A DNA stretch of 32,474 nucleotides from Caballeronia ptereochthonis (lineage in GTDB: Bacteria > Pseudomonadota > Gammaproteobacteria > Burkholderiales > Burkholderiaceae): NCBI RefSeq assembly GCF_001545075.1, contig NZ_FCOB02000052.1:1-32474 (forward strand). Direction: 5' to 3'. Shown here in pieces: positions 8,255 to 16,781 of this stretch. Position numbers and translations under genes: made by a program. Numbering within the stretch: the stretch's first letter is position 1; every line of letters starts with the position of its first letter. Below the pieces are notes generated by a model, which was given only the letters and a program-made list of their open reading frames with translations, was not told the DNA's origin and did not search any database.

Positions 8255-8550
8255 CAGGGATATGTGACCTGCCCATCCTAGCGCGCCAAATTCGCATTTG
8301 CCCGCACGTGATGACGCAAAAGTCGCGTGATATAAAAGCAGCAAGGGCTCGCTTCAGCTACGCGACGCGGACTCTCGGTCAAACGCATCCCTTGATAAAG
8401 TGCTTTGCGCCTGAACGGTGCGGGGCCGCGCTTTCGATTGCGCTCTACTCCAAAAGTTGCGTCCTTGTATGTGGCTCAACGAACGGACCCGAGCGGATAG
8501 AGCCGATATCGTAATGGTACGAACAGTGTTTAATTAAGTGAGCTGTGGGA
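8255..8550 (+). other. Intergenic region before the small ORF
   Basis: No gene is seen. A TATAAA at 8331-8336 is a possible -10 element without a good -35. An A/T-rich stretch (TTTAATTAA, 8529-8537) lies just before the small ORF at 8551. No hairpin with a T-run follows the flippase stop. Confidence 0.45.
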
Positions 8551-8712
8551 ATGGAATCAGAGGAAACGTCGATCGAACGCGTACAGAAGCTGGTCGAGCA
8601 GGCCGAGAGTCTGCGTATGCAATCGGTCGCAGTCCCGCTCCGCGATCTGCAGATACTTCTGCAGATTTGCGAGGCGGCGACTGCTCAGCAGAACTCCTCC
8701 GCTGCCAAGTAA
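8551..8712 (+). CDS. Small hypothetical protein, 53 residues
   Basis: The frame runs from ATG 8551 to TAA 8710-8712. The product is acidic at the N-terminus (MESEETSIERVQKLVEQAES), then LRMQSVAVPLRDLQILLQIC, and ends in a Gln/Ser/Ala-rich tail. It reads as two amphipathic helices around a short VAVPL turn, with no signal peptide or membrane segment. GTGGGA immediately upstream of the ATG is a poor ribosome-binding site. I do not recognise the family. In favour of it being real: the composition is protein-like, the helices have regular hydrophobic spacing and the stop is clean. Against: its size and the weak initiation signal. It could be a small regulator or partner of a polysaccharide enzyme, but nothing in the sequence shows this. 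Confidence 0.5.
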   Translation: MESEETSIERVQKLVEQAESLRMQSVAVPLRDLQILLQICEAATAQQNSSAAK

Positions 8713-9287
8713 CCGTATGAAACAGCCATATCAGCAGAGTAAAGCTTGGCGTTGACGAAGTCCTGAGCACGGGCGGAGAAAGGTGCTCAAGCGAGGTCCG
8801 TAAGGCCTGGCTTTGAGAAGCTTTTAAAAATTGTTTGGCCATCGGGCTTTACGTCCCGCAACAGGCGGTCGTTTTTACACGGCTTACCTGTGTCTCATCG
8901 GCGCGACGCAGAATATTCTTCGCAAAGACCGACACCATGGCGCCCGTCCGGCCAAGTTGACTCGTCCGGGTGCTCGCAGCAAAACAAATCCAGGCTTGGT
9001 GCTCAAGCTTGACGGGGGTTCCTCGCGGATGCATACGCAAGGAACGAGTAATGCTAGTCGGATCGCGTGCGTATTTATCGAGTATCCAATGATTCGCTCG
9101 ATTAGTACTCCAACACGCATATCCCGGCTTCTTTATGTGCTCCTTGCAGGTAGTCGCGCGCCCTCCACCTTGCATGTGTCCGCCGTATTTGAAAGTTTGA
9201 TGTCCGTAACTGATAACCATTAGGCCGCTTCCTTCTCATTGCGTTTGCCGCGGGGCGCTCGGCAATTCGCCAATCGAAGAGTTCAAT
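8713..9287 (+). other. 575-base intergenic region with candidate regulatory structures
   Basis: Two open frames overlap here on opposite strands (8831-9223 plus, 8849-9220 minus); neither has family likeness or a ribosome-binding site, and I treat both as chance. A 7-bp hairpin lies at 8764-8789 (TGAGCAC, 12-base loop, GTGCTCA). A long dyad lies at 9018-9045. The region is lower in GC than the genes around it, and the lower GC continues into the first 80 or so codons of the next gene. Confidence 0.55.
9009..9045 (+). promoter_or_regulatory. 28-bp dyad overlapping a promoter-like sequence
   Basis: Positions 9018-9045 form a dyad centred on ATGCAT. The half-sites GTTCCTCGCGGATG and, on the other strand, GTTCCTTGCGTATG agree at 12 of 14 bases. 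TTGACG at 9009-9014 and CATACG at 9032-9037, 17 bases apart, resemble a weak sigma70 promoter whose spacer and -10 lie inside the dyad. This arrangement is typical of a repressor operator. An RNA hairpin is the alternative. It lies 243 bases upstream of the first GT-B gene. Confidence 0.4.
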
Positions 9288-10442
9288 ATGAAAGAGATCG
9301 TGCATATAACCGAGGCTTTTGGAGGCGGGGTCCTGTCCATGCTGACCCAGCTTTCTAACCGTGCAGCGGCTGCTGGAGTCGGTGTAACGATCCTTCATTC
9401 GATAAGGCAGGAAACACCCAATAATTTCTCGAAGCTCTTTCACCCGGCGGTAAAGCTGGCCTACGTAAGCATGTTTCGTGAAGTGAGCGTGAAAAACGAT
9501 TGGACCAGTCTCTGGAATCTGGTTCGCAAGCTGAAGGAGTGCGATCCATCCGTGGTGCACCTGCATTCTTCGAAGGCCGGCGTGCTCGGACGCGCCGCCG
9601 CACGCATCGCCGCGCCGCACGCGCGAGTGTTCTACTCGCCGCACGGCCTCGCCTTCCTGCGACGCGACGTGTCGCCCGCGAAGCAGTTCGCGTATCTCAG
9701 CTTCGAGCGCATCGCCGCGCGCATGGGCGGCACCATCGTGGCGTGCTCGAAGAGCGAGCTGCGCGAAATCGAAACGAAGATGCATACGCGCAAGACGCAC
9801 ATGATCGAGAACGGCGTGAACGTGCCGGAGATTCCGCCTCGCATCGAGAAGCGTGCCGGGCAGATTCTGATCGGCATGAGCGGACGTGCGTCGTATCAGA
9901 AGAATCATGAAGCGTTCGTGAAGCTCGCCACGGACTTGCACAGCCCATCCGTTGAATTTCTGTGGATCGGCGGCAATCTCGAGGAGTTGCCTGGCCAGAT
10001 GCCGAGCGGCGCCGTGTCGTGCAGCGGCTGGGTGACGCGCGAGCGCGCGCTCGAACTCACTTCCGAACTCGACATCTATGTACAGACCTCGCGCTGGGAA
10101 GGCATGCCGATCGCGCTGATCGAAGCACAGGTCGCGGGCATTCCCGCCGTCGTCACGGATGTGGTCGGCAATCGCGATGTGGTGCAGCATGGCGTGACCG
10201 GCTTCGTCGCGTCGGGTGTGGAAGAGATGGAGAAGTACATTGCCCTTTTGCGGGACGACCCGGCCCTGCGCGCGCGCATGGGCGTCGCGGCGAGAGAGTC
10301 GGCGAGCAAGCGCTTCTCGATGGACGCGATCTTCCGCCAATGGCTTTCGGTCTACGAGTTCGGCTCCGACAAGCATGTGCGCGATCCGCTCGGCGCGAAC
10401 GAGGTCGCATCGTATGAAACCAGCTCCGATTCCCAGTTCTGA
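9288..10442 (+). CDS. GT-B glycosyltransferase (GT4-like), first of three
   Basis: 384 residues. The N-terminal Rossmann domain opens with IVHITEAFGGGVLSML, a nucleotide-sugar transferase start with a Gly-rich loop. It contains VHLHSSKAGVLGR at about 87-99. The C-terminal domain holds the GT4 E-x7-E motif with E271 and E279 (RWEGMPIALIEAQ), which contacts the donor sugar, and GVTGFV nearby. No membrane segment is visible. The first 80 codons use rarer codons (ATA, AAT, GGA, GTA) than the rest, where GC-ending codons dominate. The next gene starts inside its 3' end (29-base overlap) with its own GAGGT site, so the two are probably translated together. Linkage and sugar are unknown. Confidence 0.9.
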   Translation: MKEIVHITEAFGGGVLSMLTQLSNRAAAAGVGVTILHSIRQETPNNFSKLFHPAVKLAYVSMFREVSVKNDWTSLWNLVRKLKECDPSVVHLHSSKAGVLGRAAARIAAPHARVFYSPHGLAFLRRDVSPAKQFAYLSFERIAARMGGTIVACSKSELREIETKMHTRKTHMIENGVNVPEIPPRIEKRAGQILIGMSGRASYQKNHEAFVKLATDLHSPSVEFLWIGGNLEELPGQMPSGAVSCSGWVTRERALELTSELDIYVQTSRWEGMPIALIEAQVAGIPAVVTDVVGNRDVVQHGVTGFVASGVEEMEKYIALLRDDPALRARMGVAARESASKRFSMDAIFRQWLSVYEFGSDKHVRDPLGANEVASYETSSDSQF

Positions 10443-11535
10443 CGCCCCGAACATGGATACTTCCATCGCCACGAACAAGCTCGTCTATAACGGCCGCTTC
10501 ACGAGCCAGAAGACAACCGGCGTGCAGCGCGTCGCGCGCGAACTCGTCGCCGCGCTCGTGCAATTGCCGCAAGGCTCGCATGTGACGCTCGCGGTTCCTC
10601 CGCAAAGCGGGCTCGATCCCGTGCAAGGCGCCGAGACTGTCAAGCTCGGCTTCGGCAAGGGCGTGTTCTGGGAGCAGATCGTGCTGCCGCTCTTCGCCGG
10701 CCGTTCCCGCATCGTGAATCTTTCGAACTCCGGGTCGATCTTTCGCGCGAACCAGATCATCTACATGCACGATGCCGCGGTGTTCGATACACCCTCGCAC
10801 TTCTCGTGGAAGTTCCGCACGTGGTATCACGTGATGTTCTGGATTCTCGCGCGCACATCGAGCTGCGTGCTCACGAATTCGAAGTTCTCGCGCGACCGGC
10901 TCGCGCATCATGTCGGCGTGCCTGCGGAGCGCATCGGCGTGGTGCCGCTCGCGGCGGATCATCTCGATCACATCACGCCGGATACGTCCGTGATCGACGA
11001 GCTGAAGCTCACCAAGCGCCGCTACGTACTCGCCGTGAGCAGCATGAATCCGACAAAGAACTTCAAGCGGCTCGTCGAGGCGTTCATGCGCCTGAACGAT
11101 CCGTCGATCGATCTCGTGATCGTCGGTATGAAGAATGCCGCGATCTTCGGCCGTGCGCATGATCTGTCGAGCGCGCCGAACATCAAGCAGGCAGGCTATG
11201 TGAGCGACGAAAAGCTCAAGGCGCTTTATCAGCATGCCGCGTGCTTCCTCTATCCTTCCATCTACGAGGGTTTCGGCATCCCGCCGCTCGAAGCGATGCG
11301 CAACGGCTGTCCGACGCTCGTCGGGCGTGCGGCCGCGCTGCCGGAGACCTGCGGCGATGCGTCGATCTATTGCGATCCGTATTCGGTCGACGACATCGCG
11401 AGCAAGCTGCGCGAACTGCTCGATTCGCCCGAGCTGAGCGAGGATCTCAAGCGCCGCGGCCTTGCGCATGCCGAGCGTTTCCGCTGGACAGAAAGCGCGC
11501 GCCTGCTCCAGCAGTTCATCGACAAGCCGCAATGA
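10414..11535 (+). CDS. GT-B glycosyltransferase (GT4-like), second of three
   Basis: 373 residues from ATG 10414, which has GAGGT eight bases upstream. An in-frame ATG at 10453 has no such site. Residues near 28-40 carry TTGVQRVARELV, typical of transferases that act early on a mannose- or rhamnose-type chain. The acceptor side includes NLSNSGSIFRANQIIYMHD. The C-terminal domain has VSSMNPTKNFKRLVEAF and the E-x7-E motif E285/E293 (YEGFGIPPLEAM), followed by GRAAALPETCGDA, a common end for the WbnE/mannosyltransferase-like GT4 branch. It would act at the cytoplasmic membrane face. The next gene begins 34 bases after its stop. Specificity cannot be assigned. Confidence 0.9.
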   Translation: MKPAPIPSSDAPNMDTSIATNKLVYNGRFTSQKTTGVQRVARELVAALVQLPQGSHVTLAVPPQSGLDPVQGAETVKLGFGKGVFWEQIVLPLFAGRSRIVNLSNSGSIFRANQIIYMHDAAVFDTPSHFSWKFRTWYHVMFWILARTSSCVLTNSKFSRDRLAHHVGVPAERIGVVPLAADHLDHITPDTSVIDELKLTKRRYVLAVSSMNPTKNFKRLVEAFMRLNDPSIDLVIVGMKNAAIFGRAHDLSSAPNIKQAGYVSDEKLKALYQHAACFLYPSIYEGFGIPPLEAMRNGCPTLVGRAAALPETCGDASIYCDPYSVDDIASKLRELLDSPELSEDLKRRGLAHAERFRWTESARLLQQFIDKPQ

Positions 11536-11569
11536 CGAGCGACGCCGCGCGCTGCAAGGGAGAAAGCCG

Positions 11570-12763
11570 GTGAAGGTAGGAATCTATTGCGACTCGGGTA
11601 TCAACGGCGGTCACGAGGAAATGCTCAAGCGTTTCATGCTCGCGCTCGTCGCGAGCGCGCATATCGAAACCCTGCATATTCTCGTGCCGAACGCGAACGA
11701 GGCGCTCTTTCGCCATGTGAGCGATCTGTCGGCCGCACATGCGAAGGTCAAGGTAATTGGTCTTTCCTACACGGCCGAATCGATACGCGGTAATGTCTTC
11801 GCGCTCCTGCGCATGATCCGCTCGACGGCGGCGACACTACGCACGTTGCGGCTCGACAAGCTCGTGATCGCGCAAGGCACGATTGCATCCGCTCTCGCGG
11901 GACTCTTCGCGGCGCGCTACGCGCGCACAGTCGCGGTGAGCTATCTGCCGCTCGTCGACGATCCGCCCGCAGGCGGGGGCCGCTCCGAGAAGATCAAGTG
12001 GCTCGTGAAGCGCGTGCTTTATCGCGTTCCGAACGAGTACGTCACGCTGAACGAGCATCTGCGCGGCAAACTCAGGAAGCTCGCACCCGACGCGCGCGCG
12101 ATGATCCTCGAGAACTACGTCGACGATCGATTCAGCCGCTCGACGCTCACGAAGCAAGCCGCGCGCGCCGCGCTCGGCCTGCCCGACGACGGCACGACGA
12201 TCATCGCGCATATCGGGCGTCTGAACTTTCAGCAGAAGCGCCAGGACTTCCTGATGGAAGCGATCGAACGTCACGCGGATGCGTTCAAGCGCACGCTCGT
12301 GCTGATCGTCGGCGAAGGTCCGGATGACGGGTGCCTGCAGGCCAGCATCGAGGCGAGCCCGGCACTTTCCGCGTGCGTGCGGATGGTCGGCCCGCAAAAG
12401 GACGTGCTGCCCTATATCGTCGCGAGCGATGCGCTCGTGCTGCCTTCCGCGTATGAAGGCGTGCCGCTCGTGATGATCGAAGCCGTGCTCGCGGAGCGGC
12501 CGATCGTCGTGTCGCGCGTATCGGGGCTTGATTCGTATCTGCCCGACGCGCTGCTCTTTCCCGCGCATGATCGCGACGCTCTCGTCGAGCGCATCTTCGC
12601 GGCGCGCGATCTTCCCCTCGCCGCGTTGACCGGCGAGTTCAGGCGGCGCTTCTCCCGCGAAGCGTTCGACGCGCAGGCGCAAAACGTCCTGCTCCCAGCC
12701 GGCGCCGCGCGCGACGCAGGCGCTCAAGCGGCGCCCAAACATTCCGACGTGCTGGCAAAGTAA
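11570..12763 (+). CDS. GT-B glycosyltransferase (GT4-like), third of three
   Basis: 397 residues from GTG 11570, with AAGGGAG about seven bases upstream. The frame is open further upstream, but those 36 residues overlap the preceding gene and are Arg/Ser-rich noise. The N-terminus VKVGIYCDSGINGGHEEM has the Gly-rich donor loop. The C-terminal half has IIAHIGRLNFQQKRQDFLMEAI and the E-x7-E motif E296/E304 (YEGVPLVMIEAV), then LLFPAHDRDALVERI. It would extend the same repeat unit as its two neighbours. Its gene is 32 bases from the hydrolase start. The C-terminal 30 residues are Ala-rich without visible structure. Confidence 0.88.
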   Translation: MKVGIYCDSGINGGHEEMLKRFMLALVASAHIETLHILVPNANEALFRHVSDLSAAHAKVKVIGLSYTAESIRGNVFALLRMIRSTAATLRTLRLDKLVIAQGTIASALAGLFAARYARTVAVSYLPLVDDPPAGGGRSEKIKWLVKRVLYRVPNEYVTLNEHLRGKLRKLAPDARAMILENYVDDRFSRSTLTKQAARAALGLPDDGTTIIAHIGRLNFQQKRQDFLMEAIERHADAFKRTLVLIVGEGPDDGCLQASIEASPALSACVRMVGPQKDVLPYIVASDALVLPSAYEGVPLVMIEAVLAERPIVVSRVSGLDSYLPDALLFPAHDRDALVERIFAARDLPLAALTGEFRRRFSREAFDAQAQNVLLPAGAARDAGAQAAPKHSDVLAK

Positions 12764-12795
12764 CGGCGCGCACCTTTATCGAGGGCCGAACGTCG

Positions 12796-13893
12796 ATGCG
12801 AACCTTGGTGGTCGCGGTATCCGTCTTTGGCGCGCTCCTGTGCGCGTCCGTCTTGATCTTCGCCCGCAACGGCACGCCCGATGCCTATCACAGCAGCCGT
12901 TCGGCCATCCCGAAGGCGGACGCCACGGCTTTCCCCACGCCGAAAATTCCGTGCGGCAACGGCTCGACCGGCGTGTTCTACGGCATCGCAGGGCATCTCG
13001 AACATCGCGGCGCGTATCGCATCAGCAACTACGACTTGCAAATTTCACAGCTTCGCGATCTGGGTGTCACGATGTACGCGCAGGATGTGTCCAGCGAGGA
13101 AAGCGCGCACATGGTCGCGGATTTCGCTCGCGCGGCGGCGAAGCAATGCATCGGCGTGCTCGCGCTCGTCACGCCCTTCGAACAGGAGAAGCGCGCGAAC
13201 GAGAAAGAGACCTACGAGCGCGGCTATGCGCTCGGGAAGACCGCGGGCCGCGTTCTCAAGGGTCTCGTGACGTACTACCAGGTCGGAAACGAATACGACA
13301 ACTGGACGATCCTCGGCGAGGACCGCAGCGGCGAGCATCCGTCGGATTACGACAACGCGAGGTTCATGAAGGCGCGCGGCTCGATCCTCGGGCTCATCAA
13401 GGGCATACGCGAGACGAATCCGGACGCGAAGATCCTGCTTACATCGTTCAGCTGGCTTCACTATGGCTTCACGGACATGCTTTATTCGGGCACGCAGCCC
13501 GACGGCACGCGCGGCCATCCGATTCCGCACTGGGACATCACCGCCTGGCACTGGTATTCGAACATGGGGTCGATTACGGCGGCGGGCGGCAACAAGGTCA
13601 ATGTGCTGGAGCGCCTGCGCGACAGCTATGGCAAACCGATCTGGATCACGGAGTACGGCGTGAGGCCGAACCACGAGGACCCGGGCGCTTATCTCGTCGG
13701 CGGGGACGCCTTGAAGGGCTTCGTCTCGCTCGCGAAGACCTACGACATTCAGAACGTGACGCTCTACGAGCTTTACGACGATGAGCGCTATGGCGGCGAC
13801 GGCAACTACGGCGTGATTCAGGACGATGGAAAAACGCGCAAGGCGCGCTTCGAGACCGTGCGTGATTTCATCAAGGCCCACCCGATGCCTTGA
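12796..13893 (+). CDS. Clan GH-A glycoside hydrolase, membrane-anchored or secreted (PslG-like role)
   Basis: 365 residues. Residues 4-23 form a hydrophobic signal or anchor (LVVAVSVFGALLCASVLIFA), so the enzyme faces the periplasm. The body is a TIM-barrel-type hydrolase. The likely acid/base is E166 in QVGNEYDN (the Asn-Glu pair of clan A at the end of strand 4). The likely nucleophile is E286 in WITEYGV (end of strand 7), with WHW at about 251-253 in the expected active-site wall. PslG of the Pseudomonas Psl locus, a comparable enzyme, cuts its own polymer. By analogy this one would trim, release or turn over the exopolysaccharide made here. The exact GH family (GH39, GH5 or another) and the bond cut are not assignable by eye. 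Confidence 0.82.
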   Translation: MRTLVVAVSVFGALLCASVLIFARNGTPDAYHSSRSAIPKADATAFPTPKIPCGNGSTGVFYGIAGHLEHRGAYRISNYDLQISQLRDLGVTMYAQDVSSEESAHMVADFARAAAKQCIGVLALVTPFEQEKRANEKETYERGYALGKTAGRVLKGLVTYYQVGNEYDNWTILGEDRSGEHPSDYDNARFMKARGSILGLIKGIRETNPDAKILLTSFSWLHYGFTDMLYSGTQPDGTRGHPIPHWDITAWHWYSNMGSITAAGGNKVNVLERLRDSYGKPIWITEYGVRPNHEDPGAYLVGGDALKGFVSLAKTYDIQNVTLYELYDDERYGGDGNYGVIQDDGKTRKARFETVRDFIKAHPMP

Positions 13894-14392
13894 AGACTGA
13901 ATTGTTTGGTGCGACAAATGAAGCATGCACGAAACCGCCGATTATCGCGCAAAGCGGCCGCTGCGCAAGTGGCGTGCCCGACCCAGCAAGCCACGTAACG
14001 TTCGCTACTTAACAGACGCGAGCGGTTCGTAACCGGAAGATGGCTTTGACGCTATTTCTTCTGGACGTTTCGTATCGTTTTACCGGCGATTCGTAGCGGG
14101 ATTCGCGAATTCATCCGCCGAATCCTCGATACGCGGTTCCGAGGCACGGAGTGTGCTTCATGCAAGCAGAGCGCACTCGGTACGAGCCGACGTGTTCCGT
14201 CAATGCGAACCCGAAGCCCACCGCGCTTCGCTTGTTTTTTTAACGAGCCTCTCGCGTCTAAGTCTTGAAGTTCCAACGGCCACGCGCCGGATCAACAATA
14301 CGAACGTCGCACCGCGGACATGCCGCGCGGGCTACCGTCTTTTCCGTGGCCCGGCAACAAACGCTTAACTTATCGAACTGAGGACGGCGCCT
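13894..14392 (+). other. 499-base intergenic region upstream of the tyrosine kinase
   Basis: No convincing gene. A 26-codon frame at 13918 lacks a ribosome-binding site. Structures seen: a 7-bp inverted repeat at 14099-14125 (GGATTCG and CGAATCC) that contains the 10-bp palindrome ATTCGCGAAT at 14101-14110, and a terminator-like hairpin at 14212-14241. The downstream gene therefore needs a promoter either after 14241 or before the hairpin, in which case the hairpin would act as an attenuator. I find no clear -35/-10 pair. Confidence 0.5.
14212..14241 (+). terminator. Intrinsic terminator or attenuator
   Basis: CGAAGC (14212-14217) pairs with GCTTCG (14225-14230) across a 7-base loop, followed four bases later by seven Ts (14235-14241). 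It lies about 320 bases after the hydrolase stop and 150 before the kinase start. It could end the upstream transcript or control a kinase leader. Confidence 0.6.
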
Positions 14393-16744
14393 TTGAACAC
14401 CCTCTATGTCAACTCCGGATCTTCGCGTCATGGCAAGGACGACGGTGAATTCACCGCGAGCGACATGCTCAAGCTCCTGCGCGATCACCTCGGCATCCTC
14501 TTCCTGTTCATCGGGGTGGCGGCCGCGCTCGCGGGCACCTATGCGTTCCTTGCCAAGCCCATCTATTCCGCGGACGTGGTCGTACGCGTGGATCCGCCCG
14601 ATCCGAACGCGCTCGGCATCGCGCAGCAGAGCCAGCAGCAGATGCAGCAGTCCCAGCAGACGGTGACTCAGCTCGCGCCCGCGGAAATCTCGGTGATGCA
14701 GAGCCGCTCCGTGCTGGAGCCGGTCGTCAAGCAGTTTCATTTCGACATCAAGTCCAAGCCGAACACGTTCCCGGTGCTCGGCCAGATCGCGGACCTGTTC
14801 GCCAAGAAGGGGCATCTCGCACCGGCATGGCTCGGCCTCGATTCGTACGGCTGGGGCGGCGAGGATCTGCAGATCGGCCGGCTCGACGTGCCCCCCGCGC
14901 TCGAAGACCAGAAGCTCGATTTCGTCCTGCTCCAGAACAACCAGTACGAACTGCGCGACCCCGACGGCGACGTGATCCTGCGCGGCACGGTTGGCCGCCC
15001 CGCGTCGGCGAACGGCGTGTCGATGCTCGTCGACCACGTCGTGGGCCGCCCCGGCGTCCACTTCGACGTGACGCGCCTGAACACGCTCGACGCCATCGCG
15101 CTCATGAAGAAGACGATGAAAGTTGCGGAGTCCTCGAAGGACACGGGCGTCGTGCAGATCACCTTCAACGCCGATGATCCGCAACTCACCGCCGATGTCG
15201 CCAACTCGCTCGGCCAGGCGTATCTGAACGCCGCCGTTGCGGCCCGTCAGGCCAACGACACGAAGACGCTCGAGTTCATCCGCGGAGAATTGCCGCGCCT
15301 CGAACGCGATCTGAAGCAGGCCGAAGGCAACCTGAGCGCGTTCCGCGCGAAGTCGCAATCGGTGCAGCCGATCAACGAAGCGCAGGCTTATCTGCAAGGC
15401 AGCATCGTGTCGATGCAGCAACTCGCGACGCTCAAGCTGCAGCGCACGCAGGCGTTGCAACGCTTCCAGCCCGACAGCCCGCAAGTGCGCAACCTCGACG
15501 AGCAGATCTCGCAGCTCGATGCATCGAACAAGCAGATTCAATCGCGCTTCGACAGCATGCCCGCGTCCGAGCGCCAGAACGCGGAGCTCACCCGCGATGC
15601 GCGCGTCGCCGAGACCATCTACATGGGCATGGTGAACAAGGCCGAGGAGCTCTCCGTGCGCCGTGCGAGCACGAGCGGCGGCGCGCATATCGTCGATAAC
15701 GCGCTGCGCCCGTATCGTCCGGTGAAGCCGAACAAGCCGCTCGTGATCATCGCGGGAACGGGCCTCGGCTTCTTCATCGGCACGTTCTTCATCTTCCTGC
15801 GCCGCCACGCGATGATCGGCGTGACCGATCCGATGTTCGTCGAGCGCCGCCTCTCGGTGCCCGTGCTGGGCGAGATTCTGTACAGCCGGCAACAGGCGAT
15901 GCTCGATCACGAGATCGCCGTGTCGCCGGTCGAGCACGCGCCGCTCACCTATGCGGGCGCACAGGGGCGCGGAGCGCCGAGGGCGCTGCCGTATGTCGAG
16001 GTTCCGCGGCACGATGCATTCGCGATGCCGCACGTGCCCGATTCGAATCGCGAGGCACGCGTGCTCGCCTCGCGCTATCCGCACGATCCGGCTGTCGAGG
16101 CGCTGCGGGCGGTGCGCACGGAGCTGTATCGCGATCTCGCCAATGCGCCGAACAACATCGTGATGCTGACCGGCCCGATCCCGTCGGCGGGCAAGAGCTT
16201 CGTCGCGGCGAACCTTTCGGTGCTGCTCGCGGAAATCGGCTTGCGCGTGCTGCTGATCGACGCGGACATGCGGCGCGGCCATATCGCTTCGTTCTTCAAG
16301 CAGTCGAATCCGGGCGGTCTCTCGGAAGTGCTGAAGGGCGAAATGGACCTGGGCGATGCGATCCGCTATGTCGGCGTGCCCGGCCTGTCGTTCATGTCGT
16401 GCGGCGGCTACCCCGAGAATCCCTCCGAACTTTTGATGATGCCGGGCTTCCGCGACGTGCTCGCGCGCATGAGCGATCAGTTCGATCTCGTGCTCGTCGA
16501 TACGCCGCCGTTCCTCGTCGTGACCGATGCGGCGATCGTCGCGAGCGACGCGGGCTCGACGGTGCTCGTGCTGCGCTCGGGCATCCAGAGCGAGGAAGAG
16601 ATCGAGGAGACCGTGAAGAAGGTGCAGCGCGCGGGCGGCAGGCTCGTCGGCTCGGTATTCAACGCCATTCCGCGACGCCCGAGCAATCGCCGCAGTTATG
16701 GTTACGCGGCCGCTTATACCAGCACGTTCAAGCCGGCCAACTGA
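14393..16744 (+). CDS. Wzc-like polysaccharide co-polymerase / BY-type tyrosine autokinase
   Basis: 783 residues. Start TTG 14393 has GAGGA eight bases upstream. The protein has a Wzz domain with a first membrane helix at about 32-54, a large periplasmic part with long coiled-coil segments (about 270-400), and a second helix at about 449-468 after the PVKPNKP segment. A cytoplasmic BY-kinase domain follows: Walker A GPIPSAGKS at 594-602, Walker A' IDADMRRG at 622-629 and Walker B LVDTPP around D703. The C-terminus carries a short tyrosine cluster (Y769, Y771, Y775), the usual autophosphorylation target. It controls chain length and export of the polymer through phosphorylation cycles. About 90 residues between the second helix and the kinase domain are a variable linker. 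A strong hairpin lies after the gene. No partner phosphatase (Wzb) gene is present nearby. Confidence 0.93.
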   Translation: MNTLYVNSGSSRHGKDDGEFTASDMLKLLRDHLGILFLFIGVAAALAGTYAFLAKPIYSADVVVRVDPPDPNALGIAQQSQQQMQQSQQTVTQLAPAEISVMQSRSVLEPVVKQFHFDIKSKPNTFPVLGQIADLFAKKGHLAPAWLGLDSYGWGGEDLQIGRLDVPPALEDQKLDFVLLQNNQYELRDPDGDVILRGTVGRPASANGVSMLVDHVVGRPGVHFDVTRLNTLDAIALMKKTMKVAESSKDTGVVQITFNADDPQLTADVANSLGQAYLNAAVAARQANDTKTLEFIRGELPRLERDLKQAEGNLSAFRAKSQSVQPINEAQAYLQGSIVSMQQLATLKLQRTQALQRFQPDSPQVRNLDEQISQLDASNKQIQSRFDSMPASERQNAELTRDARVAETIYMGMVNKAEELSVRRASTSGGAHIVDNALRPYRPVKPNKPLVIIAGTGLGFFIGTFFIFLRRHAMIGVTDPMFVERRLSVPVLGEILYSRQQAMLDHEIAVSPVEHAPLTYAGAQGRGAPRALPYVEVPRHDAFAMPHVPDSNREARVLASRYPHDPAVEALRAVRTELYRDLANAPNNIVMLTGPIPSAGKSFVAANLSVLLAEIGLRVLLIDADMRRGHIASFFKQSNPGGLSEVLKGEMDLGDAIRYVGVPGLSFMSCGGYPENPSELLMMPGFRDVLARMSDQFDLVLVDTPPFLVVTDAAIVASDAGSTVLVLRSGIQSEEEIEETVKKVQRAGGRLVGSVFNAIPRRPSNRRSYGYAAAYTSTFKPAN

Positions 16745-16781
16745 CGCGAGGCACGCGTAGCGCGCTTCGCACGAAAGCACT

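Noticed and set aside
8804..8823. Possible sigma54 promoter (GG and GC pair)
   Set aside because: The GG to GC spacing is nine bases and not the required ten, and the conserved flanking bases do not match.
8831..9223. Overlapping open frames on both strands in the gap before the first GT-B gene
   Set aside because: No ribosome-binding sites, no domain likeness, and mixed composition; two opposed frames of equal quality point to chance.
13918..13998. 26-codon frame after the hydrolase gene
   Set aside because: No ribosome-binding site, basic and low in complexity, and no reason to prefer it over chance.
14258..16780. 840-codon minus-strand frame opposite the tyrosine autokinase
   Set aside because: Arises from third-position GC bias in the kinase; Arg/His/Ala-rich and without domains, while the plus strand has every BY-kinase motif.
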